From Lachnospiraceae bacterium XBB1006 (GTDB lineage: Bacteria; Bacillota; Clostridia; Lachnospirales; Lachnospiraceae): DNA of 64,000 nt. Made by a program: the position numbers and the translations under genes. The notes beneath the pieces are model-generated. The model was not told the DNA's origin. It worked only from the letters and a program-made list of their open reading frames with translations, and searched no databases. Shown one piece after another: positions 33,708-42,769 of the stretch (position 1 is its first letter; each line of letters begins with the position of its first letter). The stretch spans positions 1-64,000 of the forward strand of contig FOXT01000011.1 in assembly GCA_900115795.1 (NCBI GenBank), read 5' to 3'.

Positions 33708-34979
33708 TTATTCTGTTAAATATGCATCATCACCTTCCGGCAAAATCAGCGCCAGTACAATTCCGCATACTGCTGCCAATGCCAATCCGGAAATGGTGAC
33801 ATTGCCAGCCACCGGAATGCTGTCACAGCCGATTCCAATTACCAGAATCAATGCTGCAATCATAAGGTTTCTGCTATTTCCAAGGTTAATCTTAGAATTA
33901 ATTAGGATCCGCGCACCTACCGCTGAAATCATACCATAAAGTACAATACTAATGGCTCCGGATACCACCGTTGGAATACTGGTAATCACTCCACCGATTT
34001 TTCCAAACACGCCCAAAATCATGGCAATTACTGCCGCGATTCGAATAATCGATGGGTCGTAATTTTTTGTAACAGCCAATACACCGGTATTTTCTCCATA
34101 GGTTGTATTAGCCGGTCCACCTAACAATCCGGCAAACATTGTTGCAAGACCGTCTCCAAGAATCGTGCGATGCACACCCGGATCTTCAATAAAGTTCTTT
34201 CCAACAACGGCTCCATTCGTAGTAATATCTCCCACATGCTCAATCATTGTAACCAATGCAATCGGTGCCAACGCCAGAATGGCATCCGCTTTAAATGTTG
34301 GAAGTAAAAGCACCTGTTTCATAATATCTTTATCTGCAAATGCAATGAAATGCGCCTGTTTTACCGCATCAAAATTCGTAAATCCCATAAACCCGCAAAC
34401 AATAAATCCTGCGATAATGCCAAACAAAATCGGCATCAGGTTAAATATTCCCTTTGCATAGACGGAAAATCCGATGATGGTTGCAAGCACAACCAAACTT
34501 ACAACTAAGCATTTCGGATTGAATGCACCGTTCCATGTAGTGGCATTGGTAATCCCCGAACCGCTCAGGCGAAGACCAATGACAATAATAATCGGTCCGG
34601 TTACAATCGGCGGGAGCAGACGATTTACCTTCTCATATCCAACAATCTTAATCAATAGTGCAAACAACACGTATACCAGACCGGCAATAATCAGTGCACC
34701 TTTCACTGCTGCCAGCTTGTCTAAATAATCTGCATCTCCCATTCTGGATTCTCCGATAATACTAATCACGCCGCCCATAAAGGCAAAGCTGGATCCTAAA
34801 AAGACCGGCACTTTTCGCTTTGTAACACTGTGAAAAATCAGCGTTCCCGCACCGGCACAAAACAATGTAATGGACGTGTTTAATCCCGTTAATGCCGGTA
34901 CCAAAACCGTTGCTCCAAACATGGCCAACACGTGTTGCAATCCTAATACTATCCTTTGTAAACTTGTCTTCTCTTTCAT
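33708..34979 (-). CDS. uraA: Uracil permease (NCS2 family)
   Basis: 423 residues, about 14 membrane segments. LGLQHVLAMFGATVLVPALTGLN opens the NCS2 family; GLLGGPANTTYGENTGVLAVT is the uracil-specific signature, and EHVGDITTNGAVVG the substrate-binding Glu region. It imports uracil with protons. ATG 34979 follows AGGAG. The leader between mrp and this gene holds repeated GAAACAC hairpins. Confidence 0.93.
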   Translation of the reverse strand: MKEKTSLQRIVLGLQHVLAMFGATVLVPALTGLNTSITLFCAGAGTLIFHSVTKRKVPVFLGSSFAFMGGVISIIGESRMGDADYLDKLAAVKGALIIAGLVYVLFALLIKIVGYEKVNRLLPPIVTGPIIIVIGLRLSGSGITNATTWNGAFNPKCLVVSLVVLATIIGFSVYAKGIFNLMPILFGIIAGFIVCGFMGFTNFDAVKQAHFIAFADKDIMKQVLLLPTFKADAILALAPIALVTMIEHVGDITTNGAVVGKNFIEDPGVHRTILGDGLATMFAGLLGGPANTTYGENTGVLAVTKNYDPSIIRIAAVIAMILGVFGKIGGVITSIPTVVSGAISIVLYGMISAVGARILINSKINLGNSRNLMIAALILVIGIGCDSIPVAGNVTISGLALAAVCGIVLALILPEGDDAYLTE

Positions 34980-35006
34980 TTGTTTCTCCTAATTCTTTAT
35001 TTTTCC

Positions 35007-35053
35007 CGAAAAGAAACACCCTAAGAGTGTTTCTTTGCTCCTAAGGGTGTTTC
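35007..35053 (-). terminator. Terminator/possible attenuator between mrp and uraA
   Basis: GAAACACCCT (35053-35044) pairs with AGGGTGTTTC (35022-35013), followed by TTTTC on the minus strand. A second GAAACAC copy at 35033-35027 can pair with the same GTGTTTC arm, so two alternative stems exist. Confidence 0.65.
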
Positions 35054-35055
35054 TC

Positions 35056-35916
35056 TTATAAGTTCTTCAGAACCTCATATGCGGTTTCCAAATATGGATT
35101 CTCGATATCATAGAAAACACCTGCATCTGCCTTCTCGGCAAATGACGGATCAAGCGGCAGTTTTCCAAGCACTTTCATGCCATTCTCTTTCGCCACTTCA
35201 TCAATCTTACTTTCTCCGAAAATTGGAATCTGCTTTCCGCAATCCGGACATTTCAGATAACTATAATTCTCTACAACACCTAAAATCGGGACATCCATCA
35301 TATTGGCCATGTTCACGGCCTTCTTAACAATCATCTGTACCAGTTCCTGTGGGGAGGTAACGATTACGATACCATCCACCGGAAGTGACTGGAATACAGT
35401 CAATGGAACATCTCCGGTTCCCGGAGGCATGTCCACAAATAAATAATCAATGTCGCCCCAAACAACATCACTGTAAAACTGTTTTACCGTTCCTGCAAGG
35501 ATTGGTCCTCTCCAAATAACCGGTGCTTCTTCATCATCAACCAAAAGATTCAAAGACATAATCTTTGTTCCATCCTTTGCTTCCACAGGAATAATTCCCA
35601 TTTCCGATCCAACAGCCGGTCCCTTTACGCCAAACATCTTTGGAATGGACGGGCCTGTAATATCTGCGTCCAATACACCGACGGTATATCCAAGCTTATT
35701 CATCTGTGACGCCAAAGAAGCGGTTATGAATGACTTTCCAACGCCACCCTTTCCGCTGACAATACCAATCACTTTCTTTATTGATGAATACTGATTCATC
35801 TCTGCAAGGAAGCTTTCCTTACTTGCCTGCCCACCCGCTGCGCTTGGGCAACCTTCACAGCTTTCCTTTGAACAGCTTGAAGCTGATGAACAACTCTTCT
35901 TTTCCTGTTCCGCCAT
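35056..35916 (-). CDS. mrp: Mrp/NBP35 family Fe-S carrier ATPase
   Basis: 286 residues from ATG 35916 (AAGGAGG 5-6 bp upstream). The N-terminus is Cys-rich (SCSSASSCSKESCEGCPSA), as in NBP35-type carriers. The deviant Walker A is GIVSGKGGVGKSFITASLA, then DADITGPSIPKMFG and VDMPPGTGD. The Fe-S-binding CxxC is YLKCPDCGKQ. It assembles or transfers Fe-S clusters. A terminator-like hairpin lies right before its RBS. Confidence 0.93.
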   Translation of the reverse strand: MAEQEKKSCSSASSCSKESCEGCPSAAGGQASKESFLAEMNQYSSIKKVIGIVSGKGGVGKSFITASLASQMNKLGYTVGVLDADITGPSIPKMFGVKGPAVGSEMGIIPVEAKDGTKIMSLNLLVDDEEAPVIWRGPILAGTVKQFYSDVVWGDIDYLFVDMPPGTGDVPLTVFQSLPVDGIVIVTSPQELVQMIVKKAVNMANMMDVPILGVVENYSYLKCPDCGKQIPIFGESKIDEVAKENGMKVLGKLPLDPSFAEKADAGVFYDIENPYLETAYEVLKNL

Positions 35917-35937
35917 ATTATCCTCCTTCATTTGGGC

Positions 35938-35965
35938 AAAAAAAAACTTCGACTGGCGAGGTTTT
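35938..35965 (-). promoter_or_regulatory. Terminator-like hairpin in the mrp leader
   Basis: On the minus strand AAAACCTCG-CCAGT-CGAAGTTTT (one mismatch) is followed by T9 in total, 13 bp before the mrp RBS. No gene ends upstream, since 36127 is divergent, so it could attenuate mrp. Confidence 0.5.
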
Positions 35966-36059
35966 CTCTTTTCCCATATATTGCATTGCTATAATTATAA
36001 TTCACCAATTGTCCAAAAGCAAGTAGTTTTTTTTGATTCTCCGAATAAATATTCTAGGA

Positions 36060-36088
36060 TTGTACTTTTTTTTATATTATGATAAAAT
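36060..36088 (+). promoter_or_regulatory. Promoter of the HD-domain gene
   Basis: TTGTAC (36060-36065), 17-bp spacer, TAAAAT (36083-36088); AGAAGGTGA precedes ATG 36127. Confidence 0.6.
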
Positions 36089-36126
36089 TTACCTAAGATA
36101 GTACATTTTTTGTAGAAGGTGAGCAT

Positions 36127-37392
36127 ATGAAATTTGTTAAAACAGAAGATTTAAAGGTTGGCATGCGTGTTGCAAAGCCAATTTATAACCGCTTGGGTGT
36201 TTTGTTGTACGATCGCGAAAGCACATTAACGGCACAAGCTGTTACCAGTGTAGAGAACTTCGGTTTGATTGGTTTGTATATTTTAGAGCCAGCGGAGCCG
36301 GCACCGCCAATTACTCCGGAAGAAATTGAATTCGAACGTTTTCAGACAATTTATATTTTCCGGTTGAAGGAAATTATGGACTCTTTACGTGCCGGAAAAC
36401 CATCGAAGGATGTATATACTCTTTCAGAGACGATTTTGCAGGAATTCGGCCAGTTGAATCACCGTTTTCCATTTTCTCAGAATTTACGAAGCAAAGAGGA
36501 TTACCATTATAAACACAGTTTGAACGTAGCTATCCTATGCGCTATGATTTGTAAACAATTAAACGTGGGACACGAAGATGCCCTCGGTGTTATTTCAGCA
36601 GCTCTGTTACACGATATTGGTTTGTTGGATATGCCGGAGTATATTCTTTCAAAGGATGATGATGACTTAGAGGAAGAAGATGTTGAGGTTCTCACCAAAT
36701 TTTTGCAGCAAAGCTATCATATGCTGCAACCGGGAACCAACCAGTTTGATTTACCGAGTGAGACCTTGCCGATTATTGCACAGACGAATCAAATGTACTA
36801 TCATCCAAAATATACTAAGACTAAGAATGCACATTATACGTTGAATGCGCAGATTTTGCAGGTTGCCAATGAATACGACACCAAGACTGCAATGCGACTT
36901 ACAACACCACCTATGTCCGATATTAATGCTTTTCGTTTCCTTCGTGACAATCCAACGTTTTATGACGAACGTGTCGTAAAGGCCTTGACCGACAGTATTT
37001 ATATTGTTCCTCGTGGCTGTAGCGTTGAATTAAGCAACGGTCACAAAGCCATGGTTATCGAAGCGAATGCCAATAACTTTATGGAACCGGTGGTTCTTCA
37101 GTTTTCAGATAATCGTATGATTGACCTGTCCAATCCGCGTTCTTCCGGTGGCGTTTACATTACCGACATAATGAAGACCATGGACAACCGTATTAAAATT
37201 GACGAGGATACATTAAAGCAGTTTACTGTAGATGCACATCTTTCTGCACAGCTAACTAAGATTCGTTCTAAAAAAGCTGCCAAGCTTGTCGGACACCCGG
37301 CAAAGCCGGCCCCGGCTTCAGTAATTAAAGCCGGTTCGCCTGCTAACGCAGAAGCAGCAAAACCAAAGAAAAAGAAGCCAAAGTTACTTTAA
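36127..37392 (+). CDS. HD-domain protein, degenerate HD-GYP-like
   Basis: 421 residues. The N-terminal 60 residues (LKVGMRVAKPIYNRLGVLLYDRESTLT) match the module that precedes HD-GYP domains in clostridial proteins. The HD region has HYKHSLNVAILCAMI and ALLHDIGLLDMPEYIL with the HD pair. The GYP loop expected later (HHE...GYP) is replaced by QTNQMYYHPKYTKTK, so cyclic-di-GMP hydrolysis cannot be assumed. The C-terminal tail is Lys/Ala/Pro-rich. Own promoter and terminator. Confidence 0.82.
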   Translation: MKFVKTEDLKVGMRVAKPIYNRLGVLLYDRESTLTAQAVTSVENFGLIGLYILEPAEPAPPITPEEIEFERFQTIYIFRLKEIMDSLRAGKPSKDVYTLSETILQEFGQLNHRFPFSQNLRSKEDYHYKHSLNVAILCAMICKQLNVGHEDALGVISAALLHDIGLLDMPEYILSKDDDDLEEEDVEVLTKFLQQSYHMLQPGTNQFDLPSETLPIIAQTNQMYYHPKYTKTKNAHYTLNAQILQVANEYDTKTAMRLTTPPMSDINAFRFLRDNPTFYDERVVKALTDSIYIVPRGCSVELSNGHKAMVIEANANNFMEPVVLQFSDNRMIDLSNPRSSGGVYITDIMKTMDNRIKIDEDTLKQFTVDAHLSAQLTKIRSKKAAKLVGHPAKPAPASVIKAGSPANAEAAKPKKKKPKLL

Positions 37393-37395
37393 TTG

Positions 37396-37424
37396 AAAAC
37401 GGGTAGCAATCGCTACCCGTTTTT
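37396..37424 (+). terminator. Bidirectional terminator
   Basis: AAAACGGGTAGC-AATC-GCTACCCGTTTTT; it serves the HD-domain gene and the convergent serS. Confidence 0.9.
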
Positions 37425-37434
37425 ATCGTTATTC

Positions 37435-38715
37435 CTATGGTCTCATAACCTCTTGTCCGCCCATATATGGCTGCAATACCTTTGGAATGTTTACACTTCC
37501 ATCGGCATTCAGATTATTCTCTAAAAAGGCAATTAACATACGAGGTGGTGCCACTACCGTGTTGTTTAAGGTATGTGGTAAGTATTTGCCCTTCTCTCCG
37601 TTTACACGAATCTTTAAACGTCTTGCCTGGGCATCTCCCAGATTTGAGCAACTTCCTACCTCAAAATATTTCTGCTGACGTGGTGACCATGCTTCCACAT
37701 CAATAGAACGCACCTTCAAATCTGCCAAATCTCCGGAGCAACATTCTAGCGTACGAACCGGGATGTCTAGGCTACGGAATAATTCCACTGTATATTGCCA
37801 CATCTTGTCAAACCATTCCTTCGATTCTTCCGGTTTACATACCACAATCATTTCCTGCTTCTCAAACTGATGGATTCGATATACACCACGTTCTTCAATA
37901 CCATGTGCCCCCTTCTCTTTTCGGAAGCAAGGAGAATAACTGGTTAATGTCTGTGGTAATTCTTTCTCCTGCAAAATCGTATCAATGAATCGTCCAATCA
38001 TGGAATGCTCACTGGTTCCGATCAAGTACAAATCCTCTCCTTCGATTTTATACATCATGGCATCCATTTCCGCAAAGCTCATAACTCCACTTGCAACGTC
38101 TCCACGAATCATAAATGGTGGCACACAATAGGTGAATCCCTTGTTTATCATAAAATCTCTTGCATACGATATAATGGATGAATGCAATCTTGCAATATCG
38201 CCTAGCAAATAATAAAATCCATTACCTGCAACTTTTCTCGCGCCATCCAAATCCAACCCGGAAAGGGCTTCCATAATTTCTGCATGATATGGAATTTCAA
38301 AATCCGGAACGACTGGTTCCCCAAATTTTTCCACTTCCACATTCTCTGTATCATCTTTTCCAATTGGAACCTGTGGGTCAATGATATTCGGAATCACCAT
38401 CATACGTTTATGGACTTCTTCCTGCATCTGTACTTCTAGCTGTTCCAATTCTGCAAGTTTCTCTGCATCCTTGTTAACCTGTTCCTTTAATGCTTCTGCC
38501 TCGTCCTTCTTTCCCTGCCCCATCAGTGCACCAATCTGCTTGGAAATTTTCTTACGATTTGCTCTTAAATCATCCGCCTGCTGCTGTGCCTGACGTGCTT
38601 TCTTATCATACTCTATTACTTCATCTACCAACGGCAGCTTCTCTTCTTGAAATTTGTTGCGAATATTATCCTTCACGATTTCCGGATTCTCTCGCAAGAA
38701 TTTAATATCTATCAT
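37435..38715 (-). CDS. serS: Seryl-tRNA synthetase
   Basis: 426 residues, full length. The N-terminal coiled coil (about 28-100) binds the long variable arm of tRNA-Ser. Class II motif 2 is CFRKEKGAHGIEERGVYRIHQF, with LIGTSEHSMIGRF earlier. Motif 3 region is YLPHTLNNTVVAPPRMLIAFLEN. It charges serine onto tRNA in the cytoplasm. AGGAGG precedes ATG 38715. Confidence 0.97.
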   Translation of the reverse strand: MIDIKFLRENPEIVKDNIRNKFQEEKLPLVDEVIEYDKKARQAQQQADDLRANRKKISKQIGALMGQGKKDEAEALKEQVNKDAEKLAELEQLEVQMQEEVHKRMMVIPNIIDPQVPIGKDDTENVEVEKFGEPVVPDFEIPYHAEIMEALSGLDLDGARKVAGNGFYYLLGDIARLHSSIISYARDFMINKGFTYCVPPFMIRGDVASGVMSFAEMDAMMYKIEGEDLYLIGTSEHSMIGRFIDTILQEKELPQTLTSYSPCFRKEKGAHGIEERGVYRIHQFEKQEMIVVCKPEESKEWFDKMWQYTVELFRSLDIPVRTLECCSGDLADLKVRSIDVEAWSPRQQKYFEVGSCSNLGDAQARRLKIRVNGEKGKYLPHTLNNTVVAPPRMLIAFLENNLNADGSVNIPKVLQPYMGGQEVMRP

Positions 38716-38781
38716 GCTTCTTCACTCCTCCTACACGTTCTGCTCATACACATCATTATATACAAAAATCCTTTATATGAC

Positions 38782-38811
38782 AAGAGGGCCGCTTACAGCA
38801 GCCCCCCTCTT
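38782..38811 (-). terminator. Terminator-like hairpin after secDF
   Basis: AAGAGGG (38782-38788) pairs with CCCTCTT (38805-38811), with GC-rich inner pairing. The T tract on the minus strand is weak. Confidence 0.45.
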
Positions 38812-38840
38812 TAAAGTCCTATAAATATAAGTTCCTATGC

Positions 38841-41000
38841 TTATACTTCAGCCTTTGCCTTAAACATGTACCAGATAGCTCCGGTCAAGCATACGGAAGA
38901 GTATGCACCTGCTACGATACCTACCATTAAAGGCAAAGAGAATTCACGAATGGATGTTACACCAAACGCATACAAGCAAGCCACCATGATAAAGGTTGTA
39001 ACAGACGTATTAATACTTCTTGACAAAGTCTGTGTAATACTGCGGTTAACAACCTCTCTCAAACGCTCCGGATTACGTGTTGTACTTCCGTTTAAGTTCT
39101 CTCTGATACGGTCAAAGATAACAATCGTTGCATTGATGGAGTAACCTACAATGGTAAGCATTACTGCAATAAATGTATTACCTACAGAAATACGAACAAC
39201 AGAATAGCATGCAAGTACTACCAATACATCATGTAACAACGCGATAACCGCACTGGATGAGAAACGGAAATCTTTGAAACGGAACCAGATGTAAATCAAC
39301 ATCAATACCAATGCAATCGCAACTGCTACAACCGCATCCTGTTTCATTTCGTTGCTGACAATCGCACTATAGCTTTCAAATTCAATGCTCTTTGCTTTTA
39401 CGCCAAAGTCGTCTACCAAAGCTTTGTGCAATGCTTTACGCTCATTATCATTTAATGTCTTTGTACGAATAACAATCTGTGTGGTATCCGATACCTTCTG
39501 GGTCTGTAAGGAATTATCCTTAACAGCTTTAACAATTACCGGTTTAACCTCTTTTTCAATCTGCTCTACTGAATACTCTTTTCCGAAATCAGCCTTTGTA
39601 GAAGTTCCTCCCTTGAACTCAAGACTGTAGTTTAAAATTCCTTCGTTCTTGCTGGAGTGAACACCCATAAATACAAATCCAATTGCGATAACAACAACTG
39701 CAATACAAATCAAAACATGTTTCTTTCCTACAAAATCAATAACGCCACGCTCTTTTGCTTCTCCGTAATATTTCTTATCCTGGAATCCACATGCGTACAT
39801 TCCCTGCATAATATAACGTGTAACAACAATTGCGGTAAACATGGACAATACAATACCAATACCGAAGGTATAAGCAAATCCCTTAACGGTTCCGGAACCT
39901 AACATTGCAAGCACAATTGCTGCAATTAAAGTCGTAATGTTACCATCTACGACCGCAGACAATGCCTTCTTATATCCAATCTTCATAGCAGAAGTTACGC
40001 TCTTACCAAGTGCCAACTCTTCACGAATACGTGCAAAAATGACAACGTTTGCGTCTACAGCCATACCAATGGAAAGGATAATACCTGCAATACCCGGCAA
40101 GGTAAGTGTAATGCCAAATAACTTTAAGGCAATCATCATTAATCCGGTATAAATTGCAAGTCCAATAGAAGCTGCAAAACCTGGCAACAGATACATGATT
40201 ATCATAAATAACATAACGATTGCAAGACCGATTCCTGCTGCCATGACACTCTTCGAAAGTGCCGCTGTTCCAAGCATCGCACTCTGCTGCTTGGACTCTA
40301 ACTGTTTTAACGTAAGATCCAAGGTACCAATACGGATAAAGGATGCTAATTTCTCAGCGGAATCCTTATCAAAGTTACCGCTTACGGTAGCCACACCACC
40401 GGAAATTGCTCCGTTAATCTTCGGATCGCTTAACATTTCATCGTTGTAATAAATTGCCAACACGTCGCCAACATGCGCTGCAGTATACTCATAAAAACGC
40501 TTTGCTGCTTTGTCAGTCAATGTAAGTTCAACAACATCTTCTTTTGCCTGGGTATTCTGGTCACGATGCTGAACTGCTTCTGCAGTTTTAATGTCCTCAC
40601 CGGTAAACTGAACATTTCCCTGTGCATCACGAAATTCAATCTTACCCGGTTCCTGCAACTCATCGAACATCTCAGAGCTTCCACCCGGAATGTCTACGTT
40701 GATACGATTGTTGCCTTCTGCGTAAACCTGCGCTTCTGTGATACTACCATCTGACGCGGTCTGCACACGCTGCTGCAATTTGTAAATTGTGTCGTTTAAC
40801 TGTTCGGTAGTTGGTGTCTTTCCCTCTACCTCGTACGTAATACTAACACCACCGGCCAAATCAAGTCCCAAACCGATAGCGTCCTTGCTACAGGATTTCA
40901 CTCCTGTCGTGCCTCTTACGATTCTCGCTCCAAAAAAGGAGGTTGCTCCCAGCACCACAATGGCGAGGAGAAGAATCAGGGCTCCTTTACTCTTCTTCAT
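38841..41000 (-). CDS. secDF: Fused protein-export membrane protein SecDF
   Basis: 719 residues, joining SecD (about 1-415) and SecF (about 420-719). SecD: GLDLAGGVSITYEVEG, then VDANVVIFARIREELALGKS. SecF: YSLEFKGGTSTKADFG and INATIVIFDRIRENL. Twelve membrane segments and two periplasmic-type P1 regions are expected. It uses proton flow to pull proteins released by SecA/SecYEG. The fused form and its place next to scfB/scfA are typical of Clostridia. Confidence 0.95.
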   Translation of the reverse strand: MKKSKGALILLLAIVVLGATSFFGARIVRGTTGVKSCSKDAIGLGLDLAGGVSITYEVEGKTPTTEQLNDTIYKLQQRVQTASDGSITEAQVYAEGNNRINVDIPGGSSEMFDELQEPGKIEFRDAQGNVQFTGEDIKTAEAVQHRDQNTQAKEDVVELTLTDKAAKRFYEYTAAHVGDVLAIYYNDEMLSDPKINGAISGGVATVSGNFDKDSAEKLASFIRIGTLDLTLKQLESKQQSAMLGTAALSKSVMAAGIGLAIVMLFMIIMYLLPGFAASIGLAIYTGLMMIALKLFGITLTLPGIAGIILSIGMAVDANVVIFARIREELALGKSVTSAMKIGYKKALSAVVDGNITTLIAAIVLAMLGSGTVKGFAYTFGIGIVLSMFTAIVVTRYIMQGMYACGFQDKKYYGEAKERGVIDFVGKKHVLICIAVVVIAIGFVFMGVHSSKNEGILNYSLEFKGGTSTKADFGKEYSVEQIEKEVKPVIVKAVKDNSLQTQKVSDTTQIVIRTKTLNDNERKALHKALVDDFGVKAKSIEFESYSAIVSNEMKQDAVVAVAIALVLMLIYIWFRFKDFRFSSSAVIALLHDVLVVLACYSVVRISVGNTFIAVMLTIVGYSINATIVIFDRIRENLNGSTTRNPERLREVVNRSITQTLSRSINTSVTTFIMVACLYAFGVTSIREFSLPLMVGIVAGAYSSVCLTGAIWYMFKAKAEV

Positions 41001-41045
41001 TTCTTTTACCTCACTTTATAGCTTACATTCTTGCATCGTCTGGGA

Positions 41046-42407
41046 CTATCCTTCCATCTCAGCTTCCGCAACTTTTATCATAATGGCACACTCGATACGC
41101 TTCTTCTGTAACTCACAGCCTACTTCGTATGCATTATTGATATCACCTGTAAAGTTGTAAGAGTTGGCCGCGCAGCCACCACTACAATAAAACTTCGCAA
41201 AGCACTCTCTACACTTCGGCTTTGCATAGACATTACACTTCTTAAACTTTCTTTGCATAGCAAGGTTCGTAATGCCTTCTTCCACGTTACCCATGATAAA
41301 TTCTTCTTTTCCAACAAACTGATGGCAAGGATAGAAATCTCCCCAAGGAGTAACGGCCATATATTCTGTACCTGATCCGCATCCAGATAATCGCTTGGCA
41401 ACACAAGGACCACCTTCTAAATCAATCATGAAATGGAAGAAATTAAAGTCCTTTCCTTCCTTCTTTCGCTGAACCATTTCCTTCGCCAATTTATCATATT
41501 GTTCAAACAATACCGGCAAATCTTCTTCTCTCAGGGCATAACTATCTGTTTCTTCCGCCACCACCGGTTCAACGGAGATCTGCTTAAATCCAAGGTCGGC
41601 AAGATGCAGTACATCTTCCGAAAAGTCCAAATTGTTCCTTGTAAAAGTTCCGCGCGCATAGTATTTCTCCTGCCCGCGACTCTCCGCCAACTTCTGAAAT
41701 TTCGGAACGATCAAATCATAGCTTCCATCTCCCTTACGGAATGGACGCATACGATCATGCACTTCCTTACGTCCATCGATGGAACATACCACATTTGCCA
41801 TCTCTTTGTTCGCAAATTCGATAATATCATCATCCAAAAGGACGCCATTCGTAGTTAAGGTAAAGCGAAAATTCTTATTGTGAATCTTCTCCTGCTCTCT
41901 ACCATACGCTACCAAATCCTTCACTACCTGAAAGTTCAAAAGCGGCTCACCACCAAAGAAATCCACTTCCAAATTTCTTCTTGAGCCGGAATTAGCAATC
42001 AGGAAATCCAATGCCTTCTTGCCAACTTCATAACTCATAAGTGCACGTCTTCCATGATACTCCCCTTCTTCTGCAAAACAATACTTGCAGGCAAGGTTGC
42101 AATCGTGTGCAATATGTAGGCACAATGCCTTTACCACCGTCGGACGATCAGCCAATCCGTCGATGTAATCTTCATAATCATCCGTCGTAAAAAGTTCTCC
42201 GTTCTCCTTAAGCTCGGTAACCTCTTCGTACGCTTCCTTCACTTCTTCCTCCGGATAAACTCCGGAAAGCTTCTTAATAAGCTCTTCTTTCGTGTTCTCC
42301 TCATAATCGGCAATCACATCGTATGTCACTTCATCCACTACATGAATGGCACCGCTGTTCACATCCAATACAATGTTATAGCCGTTGTTCTTATATTGAT
42401 GAACCAC
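41046..42407 (-). CDS. scfB: SCIFF peptide radical-SAM maturase
   Basis: 453 residues, starting at GTG 42407 (AGGAG 8 bp upstream). An N-terminal peptide-recognition (RRE-like) region precedes HIAHDCNLACKYCFAEEG, the radical SAM CxxxCxxC cluster. FFGGEPLLNF and TNGVLLDD follow. The C-terminal SPASM/twitch domain has CGSGTEYMAVTPWGDFYPCHQF and CRECFAKFYCSGGCAA. It forms thioether cross-links in the SCIFF peptide encoded just upstream. A hairpin between the two genes probably lowers enzyme relative to peptide output. Confidence 0.95.
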   Translation of the reverse strand: MVHQYKNNGYNIVLDVNSGAIHVVDEVTYDVIADYEENTKEELIKKLSGVYPEEEVKEAYEEVTELKENGELFTTDDYEDYIDGLADRPTVVKALCLHIAHDCNLACKYCFAEEGEYHGRRALMSYEVGKKALDFLIANSGSRRNLEVDFFGGEPLLNFQVVKDLVAYGREQEKIHNKNFRFTLTTNGVLLDDDIIEFANKEMANVVCSIDGRKEVHDRMRPFRKGDGSYDLIVPKFQKLAESRGQEKYYARGTFTRNNLDFSEDVLHLADLGFKQISVEPVVAEETDSYALREEDLPVLFEQYDKLAKEMVQRKKEGKDFNFFHFMIDLEGGPCVAKRLSGCGSGTEYMAVTPWGDFYPCHQFVGKEEFIMGNVEEGITNLAMQRKFKKCNVYAKPKCRECFAKFYCSGGCAANSYNFTGDINNAYEVGCELQKKRIECAIMIKVAEAEMEG

Positions 42408-42462
42408 GTGTAGTACTCCTCTCTAATGCGCTACTTTCCCTTTATACGTTACGTAGCAACAT

Positions 42463-42493
42463 AAGACCGCCCGCGATACACACGAGCGGTCTT
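42463..42493 (-). terminator. Intercistronic hairpin between scfA and scfB
   Basis: AAGACCGC (42463-42470) and GCGGTCTT (42486-42493) form the stem, GC-rich, with a short T tail on the minus strand. It may act as a leaky terminator or mRNA stabiliser. Confidence 0.6.
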
Positions 42494-42536
42494 TGCTCTA
42501 TTTCCTATTTCGTTCGTTTGCTTCCAAATCTGCTTC

Positions 42537-42677
42537 TTATTTGTGTTCGCAGCTCTGGTTACCTACGGTACAAGATGTCTTGCATGCGGACTGACAAGAT
42601 GTCTGGCATTCTCCACATCCACCCTTCTTAACCGTATTCTGTAATCTCTTTGTGTTTAATGTCTTGATATGTTTCAT
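42537..42677 (-). CDS. scfA: SCIFF six-cysteine ranthipeptide precursor
   Basis: 46 residues from ATG 42677 (AAGGAG 8 bp upstream). Leader MKHIKTLNTKRLQNTVKKGG, then a core with Cys at 21, 24, 28, 32, 36 and 43. This is the 'six Cys in forty-five residues' pattern, nearly universal in Clostridia. ScfB links the cysteines to neighbouring residues. The mature role is not known. An in-frame upstream ATG at 42722 would add 15 unrelated residues. Confidence 0.96.
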   Translation of the reverse strand: MKHIKTLNTKRLQNTVKKGGCGECQTSCQSACKTSCTVGNQSCEHK

Positions 42678-42733
42678 AAAAATCACTCCTTCGCAATTAT
42701 TCTTATTCGAATAAATAGTCAATAACCTTTTTT

Positions 42734-42762
42734 ATTATAACACAAGCCGCCTGTTTAGGGAA
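42734..42762 (-). promoter_or_regulatory. Extended -10 promoter of scfA
   Basis: On the minus strand TGTTATAAT (extended -10; TATAAT at 42739-42734), with TTCCCT 17 bp upstream as a weak -35. Confidence 0.5.
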
Positions 42763-42769
42763 GTATTTT

